DNA from: Lunularia cruciata
Taxonomy: Eukaryota > Streptophyta > Marchantiopsida > Lunulariales > Lunulariaceae
NCBI GenBank assembly: GCA_948567375.1
Contig: OX419755.1
Span: 77,956,931-78,020,930 of the forward strand
Length of the DNA: 64,000 nt
Reading direction: 5' to 3'
Part shown: positions 1 to 11,269 of the stretch, piece by piece
Layout of the letters: every line of letters begins with the position of its first letter
How positions within the stretch are numbered: position 1 is the first letter of the stretch
Position numbers and translations under genes: made by a program
The notes under the pieces: generated by a model
What the model was told of the DNA's origin: nothing
Database searches by the model: none
Seen by the model: only the letters and a program-made list of their open reading frames with translations

Positions 1-1105
1 CATGTGAGCTTGGATCTCATCACATCTTTGCCAAAGACAAAACAAGGACACACTGCAATTGTGGTGTTTGTGGATAAGCTTAGTAAGCAAATCTACTTGG
101 CACCAACATGTGATACCGTGGATGCTCCAACCTTAGCACAAATCTACTTTGACAATGTCTTCAAGCATCATGGGATACCACGTGTACTCATCTTCGATTG
201 TGATCCTTGATTTACTAGGAAGTTTTGGCAAGCACTCTTTCAAATACTCGGCACCAAGCTTGCTTTGTCCACGGCCTATCATCCTCAAATTGATGGACAA
301 ACCAAACGTGCAAATCGTAAATTGGAGGATATGATGCGTGCTTTTGTCAATGTCCACCATACTAATTGGGATGAATGTCTTGTAGTTGCAAAATTTGCCT
401 ACAATAATCCAAATAGGCAAGCATTGGTATTTTTTCCTTTCTTTCTCAATTTTGGCCAAGATCCACTTGTTCCAGATTCTCTTCTTGCTCCCCCCCCCAT
501 CTCAAGTTCCTCATACTTCCACATTCTTGACCACTATATCCCACTCTCTCCAACAAGCCAAGTCTTACTTCCTTATTGCTCAAAATTGGCAAAAACAATA
601 TGCAGACCACCATCGTCGTGATCTCACCTTTGAAGTTGGTGATAAAGTCATGTTATCCTCTAGTAAACTTCCTCTCCGACTTGTTACCCAAGTTGGTTAA
701 CTTGCCCCTAATTGGATAGGACCCTTTGATATCACCTAAATTGTCTCTCCTATTGCTTATCAACTTGCCTTGCCTTGTCATATGCGTATCCATCCTATCT
801 TTCATATTTCCAATTTGAAACTCTTTGTTCCTAACCCCTCTTCCTTTTCCTCTTGAGTCCAACCTCCCCTCTTCCTAACCCTATCAATGATCATGAGGAA
901 TACAAAGTTGATTGTATCCTTTCACGTCATCATATTCAACAAGGCCGTTGCCAACATACGTAGTTCAAGGTCCTTTGGAAAGGGTATCCCCTTCATGATG
1001 CCACATGGGAACCTCTTTCTCACCTCCCAAAATGCACAAACGGCCATCCAAGAATTTGAAGCTTCATTGGCAAAGAGGACGTCATCAACTAGTGGCAGGG
1101 GAATA
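1..1105 (+). pseudogene. chromoviral Ty3 integrase and chromodomain remnant
   Basis: The 3' part of a Ty3-type pol gene, entering from the left edge. The integrase core reads through residues such as DLITSLPKTKQGH, then a stop at about 208 where a DRDPRFT-type motif is expected, then AYHPQIDGQTKRANRKLED. The catalytic glutamate of the usual GQTERVN motif is replaced by lysine (GQTKRAN). The C-terminal domain follows in other frames (FEVGDKVMLSS, then HPIFHISNLK). From about 898 a chromodomain can be read (EYKVDCILSRHHIQQGR, FKVLWKGYPLHDATWEP) with one internal stop. Frameshifts near 480 and 700 and several stops make it non-functional. A chromodomain after the integrase marks the chromovirus branch of Ty3 elements, which target chromatin. 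It lies directly upstream of its LTR. Confidence 0.88.
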
Positions 1106-1545
1106 TGTAACAATATGGAGTTTAGTGACAAAGTTAGTCAGACTTACGAAGTAGCATATAAGACAAATTAGCCTAGAATATTCTGGAAATATCTAGGAAG
1201 CTTCTTGGGAAGCTTCCCGGCTAGCTTAGCTTGCACCGCAAGTAAGTAGCTTCTAGAAGGAAGCTTCTAGAAGCTTCCAACTAGCTTAGCTTTCATGTCA
1301 AGTAGACGACTTCTAGAAAGAAGTTTCTTGAGAAGCTTCCTAGTTAACTTGGCTTGCACTCTAAGAAAGTGGCTTGAGGAAGCTTCTTGAGAAGCTTCTC
1401 AAGGGCCTTGTATGCTACCTATGAATACCAAAGCCAAAGCTCATGCTAGGCATTTGGATTTTTTCCTCATTCAAGTGTCCCAATGTGAGTTTCCATTCTC
1501 CTATTTCTCTCTTCGGTCTCGGTCTTTTACAACCAACATCCAACA
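1106..1545 (+). repeat. 3' LTR of the chromovirus (family B)
   Basis: Starts TGTAACAATATGG directly after a purine-rich tract (GGCAGGGGAATA) that fits a polypurine tract, downstream of the integrase-chromodomain remnant. It contains several AGCTTCTAGAAG-type palindromic repeats. A diverged copy lies in opposite orientation near 61,660-62,104. The end near 1,545 (CCAACA) is a guess based on a TG...CA boundary. Confidence 0.65.
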
Positions 1546-1724
1546 TTAAAATCTTCATCAACCTTTTGTGAGCATAAATTATATAAGGAATGAATTTCCT
1601 AGATTGGATGATGTACTATCTCATCATCAAAAGTCTCTTCACCTTACCCATGAGTGTCATTTACCTCTCCTTGAGCCAATCTACCTCACCTTGTATATGA
1701 ACAAAAGTGGAACCAAAGGCTAGG

Positions 1725-2290
1725 TGTAATGCTAGTAGCTAGACATATTATCTAGAGGTGGAAATTGGCTTAGTAATATCTAGAAAGAAATTATATATGG
1801 TGGAATAAGGTGTCACCAAAAGAATACTTTCACTAATCAAGCAAGAGCCAAAAACACCTTGAAAACTTTAGAGCCAATTTTGGAGGTCTAAATGGATGAA
1901 TTAGGCCTCAAAAGTTTAAAGAAATTATATCTCTCTAAGGAAAAAATTTTGCCTAATCCTCCCACTATTGTCTCATTGATAGTTTTCCAATGGTACTTCA
2001 TCCATGCAATTATGAGCTTCTTACAAGAAGATTCCCTAAGATTCTCTTTGATTGAACTTGTTTGACCAATCAAATAGGACAAGGACCAATATGTCACCCA
2101 TCCATGCAACTAATCTAAAAGTGTAGCTTTTTGACATGTCACCAATCCATGTATTTGATCCAAGGGTGGAGCTAGCTTTGAGGAGATATTCTTTGTTATA
2201 TAATAAAGACAAGGTGCTCCTTTGGGGCATTAGAGTATTGAGTGTAAAGCTTTGTGTTTCTTCTCTTGGGAATTTTCCTATCCTCAAAAT
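1725..2290 (+). repeat. LTR family A, copy 1
   Basis: Starts TGTAATGCTAGTAGC and shares long stretches with 7,800-8,330: the TATTATCTAGAGGTGG block, the GTGTCACCAAAAGA block, the GGATGAATTAGGCC block, and a TATA-like TATATAATAAAGACAA followed by TGCTCCTTTGG. The TG start and internal TATA box fit an LTR with its promoter. The downstream end is uncertain because it runs into an inverted copy. Confidence 0.6.
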
Positions 2291-2828
2291 ATTATACTAG
2301 GTCATCTAAAAGCCTTGATCTCCATACAACAATAACACCATCATATGACAACACTCTAGGCTCTTCTCTATGCATTCTATGTTGATGAGGCTTAGTTTTT
2401 GTTACCATAGCTTGCATCTTTGTACAAATAGCATGCGGTGCCATAGAAGATGAAGATAGTATCTCAAAGTTGGTCAACAAGATTTGACTAAAAGGAATCT
2501 TTAGAGAATATTCATGTAGGAATCTCTAAATTGCATGGGTGAGGTACTATTGGAAAGCTCTCAATGAGACAAAAAAGAGGGCGGGTTAGGCCATCCTTTT
2601 CTCTTTCAAAGGAGAATTTGCACATTTTTTAGGCCTAATTCATGAATTTAGGCCTCAAAAATTGGCTCTAAAGTTTTCAAACTATTCTTGGCTCTTGCTT
2701 TATTAATAGAGGTATTCTTTTGGTGATACCTCTATCTGATCTACTTAGTCTATCATCTATAGTATTCTTCTAGATATTACCAAGCCATTTTTTTCCTCTA
2801 GATAATATGTCTAGCTATTGGTATTACA
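2291..2828 (-). repeat. LTR family A, copy 2, inverted
   Basis: Read on the minus strand from 2,828 it begins TGTAATACCAATAGCTAG and follows family A through the ACATATTATCTAGAGG, GATACCTC/CAAAAGAATACC and GAATTAGGCC blocks. It lies tail to tail with copy 1. It encodes nothing; short ORFs here are chance. Confidence 0.6.
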
Positions 2829-2833
2829 TTTCA

Positions 2834-2981
2834 TGTTATTTTTGGCTCTTGCTCTATTAGTAAAAGTGCTCTTTTGGTGACACCTCTATCTGATCTAACT
2901 AGCCCATCATGCCTAACATCTTTCCAAATGTTTCAGGTCAATTTTCATCTCTAGATAACATATCTAGCTATTGGTATTATA
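2834..2981 (-). repeat. LTR family A, partial copy 3
   Basis: Only the first roughly 150 bases of the family A LTR, read from 2,981 on the minus strand (ATAATACCAATAGCTAGAT onward to the GGCTCTTGCTC-complement block). It abuts copy 2 in the same orientation, giving a partial tandem. Confidence 0.55.
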
Positions 2982-5380
2982 TGATCCATGAGAAACATAT
3001 CTCCTCTTCCTTGTGGTACCATCCACCAAAGCAAATGCAATGCAATGCAAATATCTCCAAAGTCAAAGCGAAAGGCCGATAATGAACAGTTCATGTATGT
3101 GTGCCTTGTCCCAAGTGTGTGCAAACTCAATGCATAGAGTAACCTAAAACAACACATCATTTAAATATATAGCTAACTGAAAAAATGAATCAAGAAGTAA
3201 AAAAAGAGTCAAAGTATAGACTTACATTGGTCATAAATGATTTGCATCACTTGGAAATTGAAATAGATTTACTTGCATAGCCAATGCTTCCACTCATGAA
3301 AAGTGGCTTTTCTAGGATGGATACTCAACTGCACTTGCATAGCTATGGCTTCGCTCAAAATGCTAGGTGGGTCTATTGGTAGGGAAGATGGTTTTGCTCA
3401 AGAAAAATAGGTTTGCTTGATTTTCTCATTGGAGTTGCTTAAATTACCATGTCTTTGCTCAAAATCAGTTTGGATTTGCTCATAGGGAAGATATCTCCAT
3501 TTGAGAGGAGTGTGTTTCTTCAAAAATCTAACTAGCTCCGCTCATGCATCAATGGCTTTGCTTGGAACAGGAGTTGGCTTTGCTCTATGGGAGTGAATTC
3601 CCTTAATTAGTAGATAGGTTCACTCATTTGGGTGCATGGTTTAGGGTTTTGCAATTTGATTGAACCTTTGAAAAATTTTTAGACAAAGACATGGCAACTT
3701 CAACAAATACTTAAACTTTTGACAATTTGGCAATTCAAAATCTAGACTAAGAAATTAAGAATGAAATAAGATATAAAATCACATGGAGGACACATCTATT
3801 CTAACCCCAAATAGATCTTGAGGCCTAATAAATTGAGGTCTACTTCATGAATTCATTCCACAAAAGCTCTTAGTTCTTGTCAAGCCATGCCCAATTGATT
3901 TGAGTCATGTTATCAAGGAGTTGGTAAAATTTAATAAACCATGATCTCTTGTTGATATCCTCCATATTCAAGAGTCAAAATATTTCTTGTACTTGGGATA
4001 TATCTTCCATGTTTCTACACACACTCTCTCTACTTTCCAATTTTCAAAAGCAAAGCCTTCTTAACCTTGATTCTAAAATTGGTCTTTGCCTTAGAAACAT
4101 GCACTCTTGCTCTTACTTCTCTTAAATTGATCTCTATATTGCCCTTGAAATAGGCCTCTTAGTGCCTTTCAAAATTTCACTTTCAAAATTGGTCTCTTTG
4201 ATATTGATCTTTGTCCTCAAAATGTGATCTCCTTGTACTTTTCAAAATTACCTTTTGAAATTTGCCTTCCATGCCTTACCTTTCAAAAATTCTCTACCAA
4301 TAATTTAAATTGGGCTTCTCTTTTGCCTTGCCCTTTGCCTTGCTCCTCAAAATGGCCTTCTCTCTCCTTCTCTTAACCTATAAATAAATTGGCCTTCCTT
4401 TCTCCCTCTCTCCTTCCCCCTTGGCTCTAAAAAATGCAAAAGGTTTTTGAATCTAAAGGAATGTGCCCTCTTATATAGAACTCTACTCTATTGAAAACTC
4501 TCTATTCCTCTTGCTTTAGCAAACATAGAAGGTTTTAGCTTGTGAATCTAAGGAATTAGCACTACTATTATGAACTTTGAACTCTTACTCTCAAAAAAGT
4601 TGGAGAGTTTTGAATGTAAGGGAATTTTCCCTCTTACATAAACTCTTGATGCTCTATGAGCACTCTTGATATTGCTTTCAAAATTTTCCCCTCACCTTTT
4701 GTTTTCTTTGCTCAAGAAATTGCACTCCTCATGTAGGAAACTTCTACACACCATTTGAAATGATGACCTATTATCAAATTGCCTTCCCACCATTATCAAT
4801 TCTGAAACTCAACTCTTTTTGCCTATGAGAAAGAGCATACTTTTGCTTAGGAAATGTAACTTCTACACCATTTGAAAAGACCCTCTTTGCTATAAAATTA
4901 TACTCTATCCATTATCAAATTTGAATTTTCTCTCCTATCTTCCATTGGGAAAGAGTTCACCAAGGAATCTTTCCTATAAATGGGTAAACCGAACCTCACA
5001 ATTTGCAAATGCTTGCTCAAATTTCACATGGAAGGACTTTTTTAATTAAACTCACATATTTATGGACAAACCAATTCATTTTACAATCCAATACAAAAAG
5101 GAAATCAATTAAATACATTAAAGCATCAAGAATCAATTCAATTGAAGCAATGTAATCAATTCACTAAAGCAAACCACTAACTTGACTGATTTAATCACCA
5201 TCAAATATTATGAGCATTATGAGCAACTCCAAAGAATAAGAGTGATCCCTAAACTTGACACAAATTGAGATATAATGTAACACAAGTGAACCTATACAAG
5301 GTATGAGCAAACCCATTATGCATAAAAGCAACACTTATGTGAAATGAGCAAGCCCATCTTTTGAAAATGGGTCTTTTGGG
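2982..5380. other. no gene seen; T-rich decayed sequence
   Basis: No ORF here resembles a known protein. Between about 3,270 and 3,620 the motif TTTGCTC or a close variant recurs at irregular spacing. From 4,030 to 4,700 there are diverged repeats rich in CTCTTGC and CCTT. Likely old repeat debris. Confidence 0.5.
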
Positions 5381-5575
5381 TCTTTTGAAAATGGGAAAAT
5401 GGGTTGTACAACTTTCATAGGTTGGATATCTTAGGTGTGATAGGGCAGATTTCTCACATAGACTCTATTGGTGCTTAGTTCCATTTTGTTAATTTTTGTC
5501 TCTCCCTTGTATGGCTTGATGGGGTCTTCCCATCCTTCATTTTTTCTATGCGGTCACCTTCTTCTTTTGAAAATG
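5381..5575 (+). mobile_element. 5'-truncated non-LTR retrotransposon tail
   Basis: The core at 5,394-5,562 matches the end of the non-LTR copy at 34.5 kb (opposite strand), including GGGCAGATTTCTCA, GACTCTATTGG and GGCTTGATGGGGTCTTCCC. It is flanked by the direct repeat TCTTTTGAAAATG at 5,381-5,393 and 5,563-5,575. A variable-length target duplication around a 3'-end fragment is what target-primed reverse transcription leaves. The 128-residue ORF that starts at 5,468 runs over this repeat and is not a gene. Confidence 0.6.
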
Positions 5576-6266
5576 AGTGAATCTATTCAATACACAAGCA
5601 AACTTAGTGTGAAAATGAGCAAATCCATAAAGATATCGATAGTCCATTATCAAATCTATTTACTTCAAGCAAGCCCATTGCTAAAACTAAAGAATTATGA
5701 CATAAAAAGAAAAAATCTTGCATTTATTCATTTCATAAATCTGGTACAAACATCCACAAGGGTTTCAATTCAAAGCATAGCTAGTTTCTATTACTACTTG
5801 CCTAGTATGCTTTCTAACATGGTGATTTCTCCCACCACCTCCCTCCATGAATGAATGCATAAAATTGGCCTTGTCTCTAAACTTTTCTTCCTCTTCATAG
5901 ATCATACCTATTTATCAACAAGTTGTGCAATATAACACATGTAGAAATCTAAAACAAAAGATGTGAATTACTTTTCTTGTTATTAAATTGAACTATTGGC
6001 TCACAAAGAGAATATTAACATGCTTTCAATATCTTAATGAAATATTCATTTTCATGTCTTGTTCAAGCCACACATTGGTTGAAGTCCTTCTTTTCTTGAG
6101 AATGTGCTTGTTTAAATGAAAGCATAAGATGATACATTAGTACATATCATACATCTCCTAAAATACATTATTGCTCAAAAGGAACATATGTTCTTGTGTG
6201 ATTGAGATCTGCCAAAGCTTTGACTTCTTTAAATATGTCATATCATGACATAATCTAAGGATTGTT
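5576..6266. other. no gene seen
   Basis: AT-rich sequence without recognisable coding content, RNA gene or clear repeat. Confidence 0.45.
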
Positions 6267-6495
6267 GTGCAAAATCACACCTTTCATTAGCCATCCACTA
6301 AACACACTAATCCATACTCACTCTAAACATTAAAAAGAATTCCCGTGCAAAATCAAACCCTTCATTAGCCACCAACTAAACATACATTAATCTATACTCA
6401 CTCTAAACATTAAAAAGAATTCCCGTGCAAAATCAAACCCTTCATTAGCCACCAACTAAACATACATTAATCTATACTCACTCTAAACATTAAAA
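6267..6495. repeat. 80-bp tandem repeat, three copies
   Basis: Units start at 6,267 (GTGCAAAATCACACC), 6,345 and 6,425 (both GTGCAAAATCAAACCC). The second and third copies are almost identical and 80 bases apart; the first is 78 bases and more diverged. The array abuts the end of the transposase relic. Confidence 0.85.
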
Positions 6496-7046
6496 TAGGG
6501 TACCCACAATATGGGAAGTTTTTTACCTCCAAGAAAGTGTATAATTTGGTGCTTGTCCTTACATATCACTTGACCATTAATTGAGTACTTGTCATTTCTA
6601 CTGAAATTAACTTTCCCATCAATATAAGGCCTTTGAGACAAAAGAAAAAGAGTCCCATCCACAAGCCCTACAGTCAAGAAATCCATTTCATGCAAACATA
6701 GATGAAATTCCAACTCTCTTGTTAATTCTATGTTATTGCACTTCCTTTCTAAGAATGGAAAATATTGCAATGATTAGTCAATGTGTAAACATGATCTTTG
6801 ACCCTATAGTAGTTCATCATAATTCATTCCTTTGGCAACATAGGTTCCATTCCCATTATGGCCAAAATGATTTATTGTTAATACAACTTGTAGCCATGTA
6901 GATATTTGGTATCTTCTTGGATCCCTCCTTTTAAGAACATCATGCACTTTGAGCAAATTCACTAAAGGGAGAAATGTGTCAAAATCCATCCTCACAAGCT
7001 GTTTGAAAGTAAGAGGATCAAGCACAAAAAAATATGTATATTTCAT
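6483..7046 (-). pseudogene. PIF/Harbinger-type transposase relic
   Basis: Two minus-strand ORF pieces form one decayed gene. The upstream piece (7,046-6,804) carries the helix-rich N-terminal part, with LVRMDFDTFLPLV and INHFGHNGNGTYV, resembling the region before the DDE domain in HARBI1-like proteins. The downstream piece (6,770-6,483) reads VGLVDGTLFLLSQRP then NDKYSINGQVICKDKHQI, matching the first catalytic Asp region (a DGT motif) and the block after it in DDE_Tnp_4 endonucleases. A frame break lies at 6,770-6,804, and the C-terminal catalytic residues are missing. It is a broken cut-and-paste transposase. Family assignment rests on motif recall, not a search. Confidence 0.68.
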
Positions 7047-7799
7047 TTCAATACATTACAAAATTTTAATCCTCTTCCTAAAATATCTCCTCTCATGGAT
7101 AAATTCCCACCATTAAGTAAGCTTTTTTACATCCATGCACTCTTCTTTGTTTCATTATCCTATATCCCAATCTTATGAAGAATCTAACCATTCATCATTG
7201 GTCCATTCCTCAACACTATTTTCAAATTAGATCATTTGGATGTGCATGAACTTTACATTCTTTCCTCATCAGTTTTTTAGTACTAAGGTGACGCATGGTG
7301 GAATTTTTATCACTTAGAAAAGTCATATTGGAAGTGGAGAATCATCAAAAGTAGTTTTTATTAAGTAAAGTATGAACATAAGAAGAAGGAACAATAAATG
7401 TGTATATCAAAGCTCATCCCAAATTACATGCCACAAATCCCACGCTATCCATATCGGTTGCTTAGTTGGATAAAAATTTGGAGCATGAACTATCAAGAAG
7501 CATGAATTGTTGAATTAAATTTGTATATCACATGAGAAAGCAAGGAAAAGAAAACAAGGGAAGAAGAAAAAATTTAGATTTGAAATTGGGACATTTCAAG
7601 AAGCAAGGAAGAGAAAACAAGGGACAATGAAAATTTTGACTTCAAATTGGGACATTTCAAAGGATGTGACCTTTTGAGGGAGATTACACATGACATTCTA
7701 TTTGAATGGTTATTAATGAATGTTATTAATTTAATTAATTTTGATAGAGATACATGGTTTTCAAGTTGAAGAGAAAAATTATGAAGGTAGTAAGGATTA
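7047..7799. other. no gene seen
   Basis: AT-rich. A short direct repeat is visible near 7,540-7,660 (GCAAGGAAAAGAAAACAAGGGA-like units followed by GAAATTGGGACATTTC). Nothing else is supported. Confidence 0.45.
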
Positions 7800-8330
7800 T
7801 GTAATACTATTAGCTCGACATATTATCTAGAGGTGGAAATTGGCTTGGTAATATATGGAAGGATGTTATATATGATGGTCTAGGATCAAATAGAAGTGTC
7901 ACCAAAAGAGTACTTTCACTAATAGAGCAAGGGCCAAAAACCCCTAAAAACTTTAGAGCCAATTTTAGAGACCTAAATGGATGAATTAGGCCTTAAAAAA
8001 TAAACTTCTCTTCAAAATAGACCATGTTGCATTCTCTCTTGCAAATTATCTTGTTGAGAGCTTTTGAATAATACCTCACCCATACTATTCTAAAATTTAT
8101 ATAAGAAGATTCTCCAAATATTCCCTCAATCAAATTTGTTTGACCAGATAGGACAAGGATTAACATGCCACCAACCCATGCAATAATCTAAGGGTGAAGT
8201 ATGATGACATTTCACCAATCCATGTATCTGATCTAAGGGTGGAGCTCCTTCTGAGTGAATCCTCTTTGCTATATAATAAAGACAATGTGCTCCTTTGGGA
8301 CATTGGAATATCAAAGGATGAAGCCATATG
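7800..8330 (+). repeat. LTR family A, copy 4
   Basis: Begins TGTAATACTATTAGCTCG and parallels copy 1 throughout, including TATTATCTAGAGGTGG, GTGTCACCAAAAGAG, GGATGAATTAGGCC, TTTGACCAGATAGGACAAGG and the TATA-like CTATATAATAAAGACAA at about 8,269. It continues into the direct duplication described next. Confidence 0.65.
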
Positions 8331-8845
8331 TTTCTCTTGTATTTCTTCTCTTGTGTTTCTCTTGGTGGTTCTCTTGTCCTATGAACATTACAGATTATCT
8401 TTTATTATTGCGTGTATAAAACTAGGAGACAATGAAACATTTGACACTTATTAATGGTCTAAGAAGAATTTAAGTCATATGTTATCACTTGTTCTATCAA
8501 AGTAAATATTGCAATATAAGAAAAATATAAAAAGATATAAGAGATAAGCAAAATGTCAATAACAACCACTTATTTCTTATCCATAGATGATATATGTTTT
8601 GTGCAATACTCTTTTTTAATGGAATAGAGTATTGAAAGGTAAAGCCTTGTGTTTCTCTTGGAAGTTCCTTGTCTTGAGAACATTAGAAATTGTCTTTTAT
8701 TGTTGTGTGTATATAACTAGTAGACAATGAAACATTTAACATGTATTAATGCTCTAAGAAGAATTTAAATCATGCATTACCACTTCTTTTGTCAAAGTAA
8801 ATATTGCAGTATAGGATAAATATAAAAATATATAAGAGATATGTA
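8300..8845. repeat. direct duplication, period about 295 bp
   Basis: Two diverged copies in tandem. GACAATGAAACATTT occurs at 8,428 and again at 8,723. Both are followed by TTAATG-TCTAAGAAGAATTTAA, then TCAAAGTAAATATTGCA and a run of AAATATAAAAA. The duplicated tract probably belongs to the LTR or leader of family A. Confidence 0.7.
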
Positions 8846-8851
8846 AAAAAG

Positions 8852-9793
8852 AACTATTTTGTTACAAAGAGAGGAGGGTTGGCAATGATCTTTGGTCTCA
8901 AGAAGTTTAGACACTACTTGATTAGAGGGAAAACCACCATTGTCACGGATCACAAGGCTTTGAACTACATCTTCAACAAGCCTAATGTTGAAGAGAGACT
9001 AGCAAGGTGGATGATACTCTTGTCTGAGTATGACTACACCATTGAGGATAGACCAAGAAAGAAACATGCAAATGATGATTCGTTATCTAGAGCCTATGAT
9101 CATGATGGAGATGAGCCAATGGATGATTTGTCCCCGGATGAGGAGCTCATGACAATCTCAGTCACTAAAGAGGTTCCAATGGAGTACAAGGAGATTGTGG
9201 ATTTTGTAACAAGAGGTAACTATCCAAAAGGGATGCATGCTAGGGAGAGGAAGGCCCTTGTAGCAAGATCTAGACCTTACACTTTTTCACCAAGGAGCAG
9301 ATGATCTATTTTGAAGAGGAGTGGGATAACCATGAAGACTTCAACCATATATTCTCAATTTCAATTGGTATATGGTATTGAATCTACCCTACCTATTCAC
9401 TTTGATCTTCCTACCTTCCAAAGCATTCATAGGAGATTGAAGAAAGCACAAGGAGGTGATGCAGAGAAGTCAAGGAAGGAGCAACTCATGGAGTTGGAAG
9501 AGGCAAGAGCAGTTACTATGGTTCGAGTGGAGCAAGTCCAAAGGAAACAAAAGGAGAGCTATGACAAGAGGCAAGACAAGAAGAAGGTGGAGCCTTTCAA
9601 AGAAGGTGATTGGGTAATGTTGTTTGATTCTATTCGATTCAAGAGAGTACAAAAGAAGTTTTTACCTAAATACTTTAGACCTTTCATAGTGGAGAAGGTG
9701 TGGGGCAATTACACCTATGATCTCAAGGAGTTGGGAGGAAGACACTTTGATAGGATTAACCATGATAAGTTGAAGATGTATCATAGAAGGTAG
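8852..9793 (+). pseudogene. Ty3 element: RNase H and integrase C-terminus remnant
   Basis: The first piece (to about 9,304) opens with YFVTKRGGLAMIFGLKKF and contains TIVTDHKALNYIFNKP and ARWMILLSEYDYTIEDRP, the RNase H block of a Ty3 polyprotein. It ends in a stop at 9,302. The second piece (9,311-9,793) reads FQLVYGIESTLP, FKEGDWVMLFDS and a KFLPKYFRPFIVEKV segment, the integrase C-terminal region. The integrase catalytic core between them is deleted, as are gag, protease and reverse transcriptase upstream. The second piece ends at a natural stop and is followed by a purine tract and an LTR. It has no chromodomain, so it is a different lineage from the element at 1-1,105. Confidence 0.85.
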
Positions 9794-9841
9794 AGAGACC
9801 TTCACTTTGAGGACAAAGTGAAAACTTAGTCCGGGGGTAAA

Positions 9842-10532
9842 TGTAACACCCATTTGTACATGTGTGTGGTATTGTGATATTTAGCTTGGTATTACAAGTA
9901 CTTGAGAGATATTATTTATACAGGGATAAAGAATGGTTCTACATTAGTCATGATTAGCTAAAGTTAGTCATAGCAAAGATAGAGGGGACCTTAATTTAGA
10001 GGTGGTGGAAAAGATGAGCACCACTATTTTGGATTCTAGTGTGTTGACTTAGTATTATTCCTAGGTGTTTGGCTTTGAGGAAAGAGTTGAGAACTCTTGG
10101 GCCCGCAAGCCTTTTTGTTTTGGATTCTTCTATAGTCCAAGGATAACCTATGTGAAGAAATCCTTGACTTAGTGGTTGGATCAAGATAAGATCACATGCT
10201 AGTGGAATATGCCCATGTGGATGGATATTCCTTTCTACTTTTTGACTTTACTTGACTTTTAGTCTAGTAACTTGAGTTACTACGGTAATTAGTAACTTTG
10301 GTGCATAACTATTTCACAAGTATATAAACAAGGGGTGAGGAGGTATTCATCATCCTTTCATTTGCAACTATCTCTCTCTCATTGAGTTCTCTAGTGAGCA
10401 ATGTCTTGAGTCTTGGAGTGTTAGCCTTGGAGGAGTATGATGGAGTTGGGGTTCCTTGCCTTCTTAGTCCATGGTGCGCTACCATAATAACCATCAGAGG
10501 TTCATCCTGAGTGAGAGACAAGCCGGCTCACA
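9842..10532 (+). repeat. 3' LTR of the Ty3 element
   Basis: Starts TGTAACACCCATTTG immediately after the purine tract GTCCGGGGGTAAA, just downstream of the pol stop. The proposed end (GCCGGCTCACA at 10,532) is where the minus-strand reverse transcriptase of the neighbouring element begins again. An alternative end at about 10,498 (ACCATCA) cannot be excluded. It contains a TATA-like TATATAAACAAGG near 10,321. Confidence 0.7.
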
Positions 10533-10760
10533 TGTATGTTGGTTGATAGGATAGTAATCTCCACATATCCGCCTATCTGTGTAGTTGCCATGCATATCCT
10601 TCTTGGCTGGCATCATTGTCGCTGATGCATACTCTCCATGTGAAATCTCCACCAAACCTGATTCAAAAAGGTCACTACTATGGCTTTGAATCAATGTCCT
10701 CTCCATATCACTATATTGCTAAGGATGTTGGAAAACTTGTGTATCACTAGTTAGCTCAAT
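10533..10760 (-). pseudogene. reverse transcriptase N-terminal fragment
   Basis: The minus strand reads LFESGLVEISHGEYAS, MPAKKDMHGNYTDRRICGDY and YPINQHT, matching the opening block of Ty3-type reverse transcriptases (the region equivalent to GVIRPSNSPYASPVVLVKKKDG...CVDYRALN). The coding sequence stops abruptly at 10,533, where the LTR of the neighbouring Ty3 element begins. The catalytic YxDD part is absent. One in-frame stop lies just upstream near 10,727. Confidence 0.78.
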
Positions 10761-11269
10761 CTGTATACTAGGTCCCTTTAGAGCACCCAAATCATTCATA
10801 TTGAAGGCAAAAAAACTTGTGTGGCTCCTCAAGGACCTCCAAACCCTCTGTCTTTCCTCTCTAGTAAGCTTGGGTCCAAGATCTCTCTCCCAAGTATCCT
10901 TTATAATTGTCGTAGGAGTAGAAGACGTACTGACTAGTTGCTACACTGGGCCCTTTGGAGTAATAGTGTCATGCCCTCAACCACTAGAAGTCCCAACCTC
11001 TGTGTGAAAAACTCCCTCCACTTTGGCTGCAAGCTCCACACGTCCTCTAGCTGCATCCCAAGTGGACCAAGGGTGTAATCCAACTAGCCCATGCTCACTT
11101 GGATGGACTCCAAGTAGACCACTCTCCCTAGTAGCTACTGGTTGTGTCCCAAGAATACCATATCTACTTGGTCCATCACTCCCAACATGTGCTTGAATTG
11201 TCTCGATAGGCATAGGGCTCACAAGTGTCAGAATGGTGATGCCTATCAAGCGCATCCTACGGTGCTCTG
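10761..11269 (-). pseudogene. linker between methyltransferase and reverse transcriptase
   Basis: The minus-strand reading frame continues past the methyltransferase (to 10,977) with a stretch containing repeated GLLGVHPSEHG and GLVGLHPWSTWD units and no recognised domain. From 10,976 to 10,761 no long frame is open. It probably served as the tether before reverse transcriptase. Confidence 0.45.

Noticed and set aside
5468-5854. Plus-strand ORF of 128 codons
   Set aside because: Its first part is the tail of a non-LTR repeat, which has a target duplication, and the rest matches nothing.
6267-6495. Regular repeat considered as a CRISPR-like array
   Set aside because: The units are contiguous without unique spacers, and the window is clearly eukaryotic.
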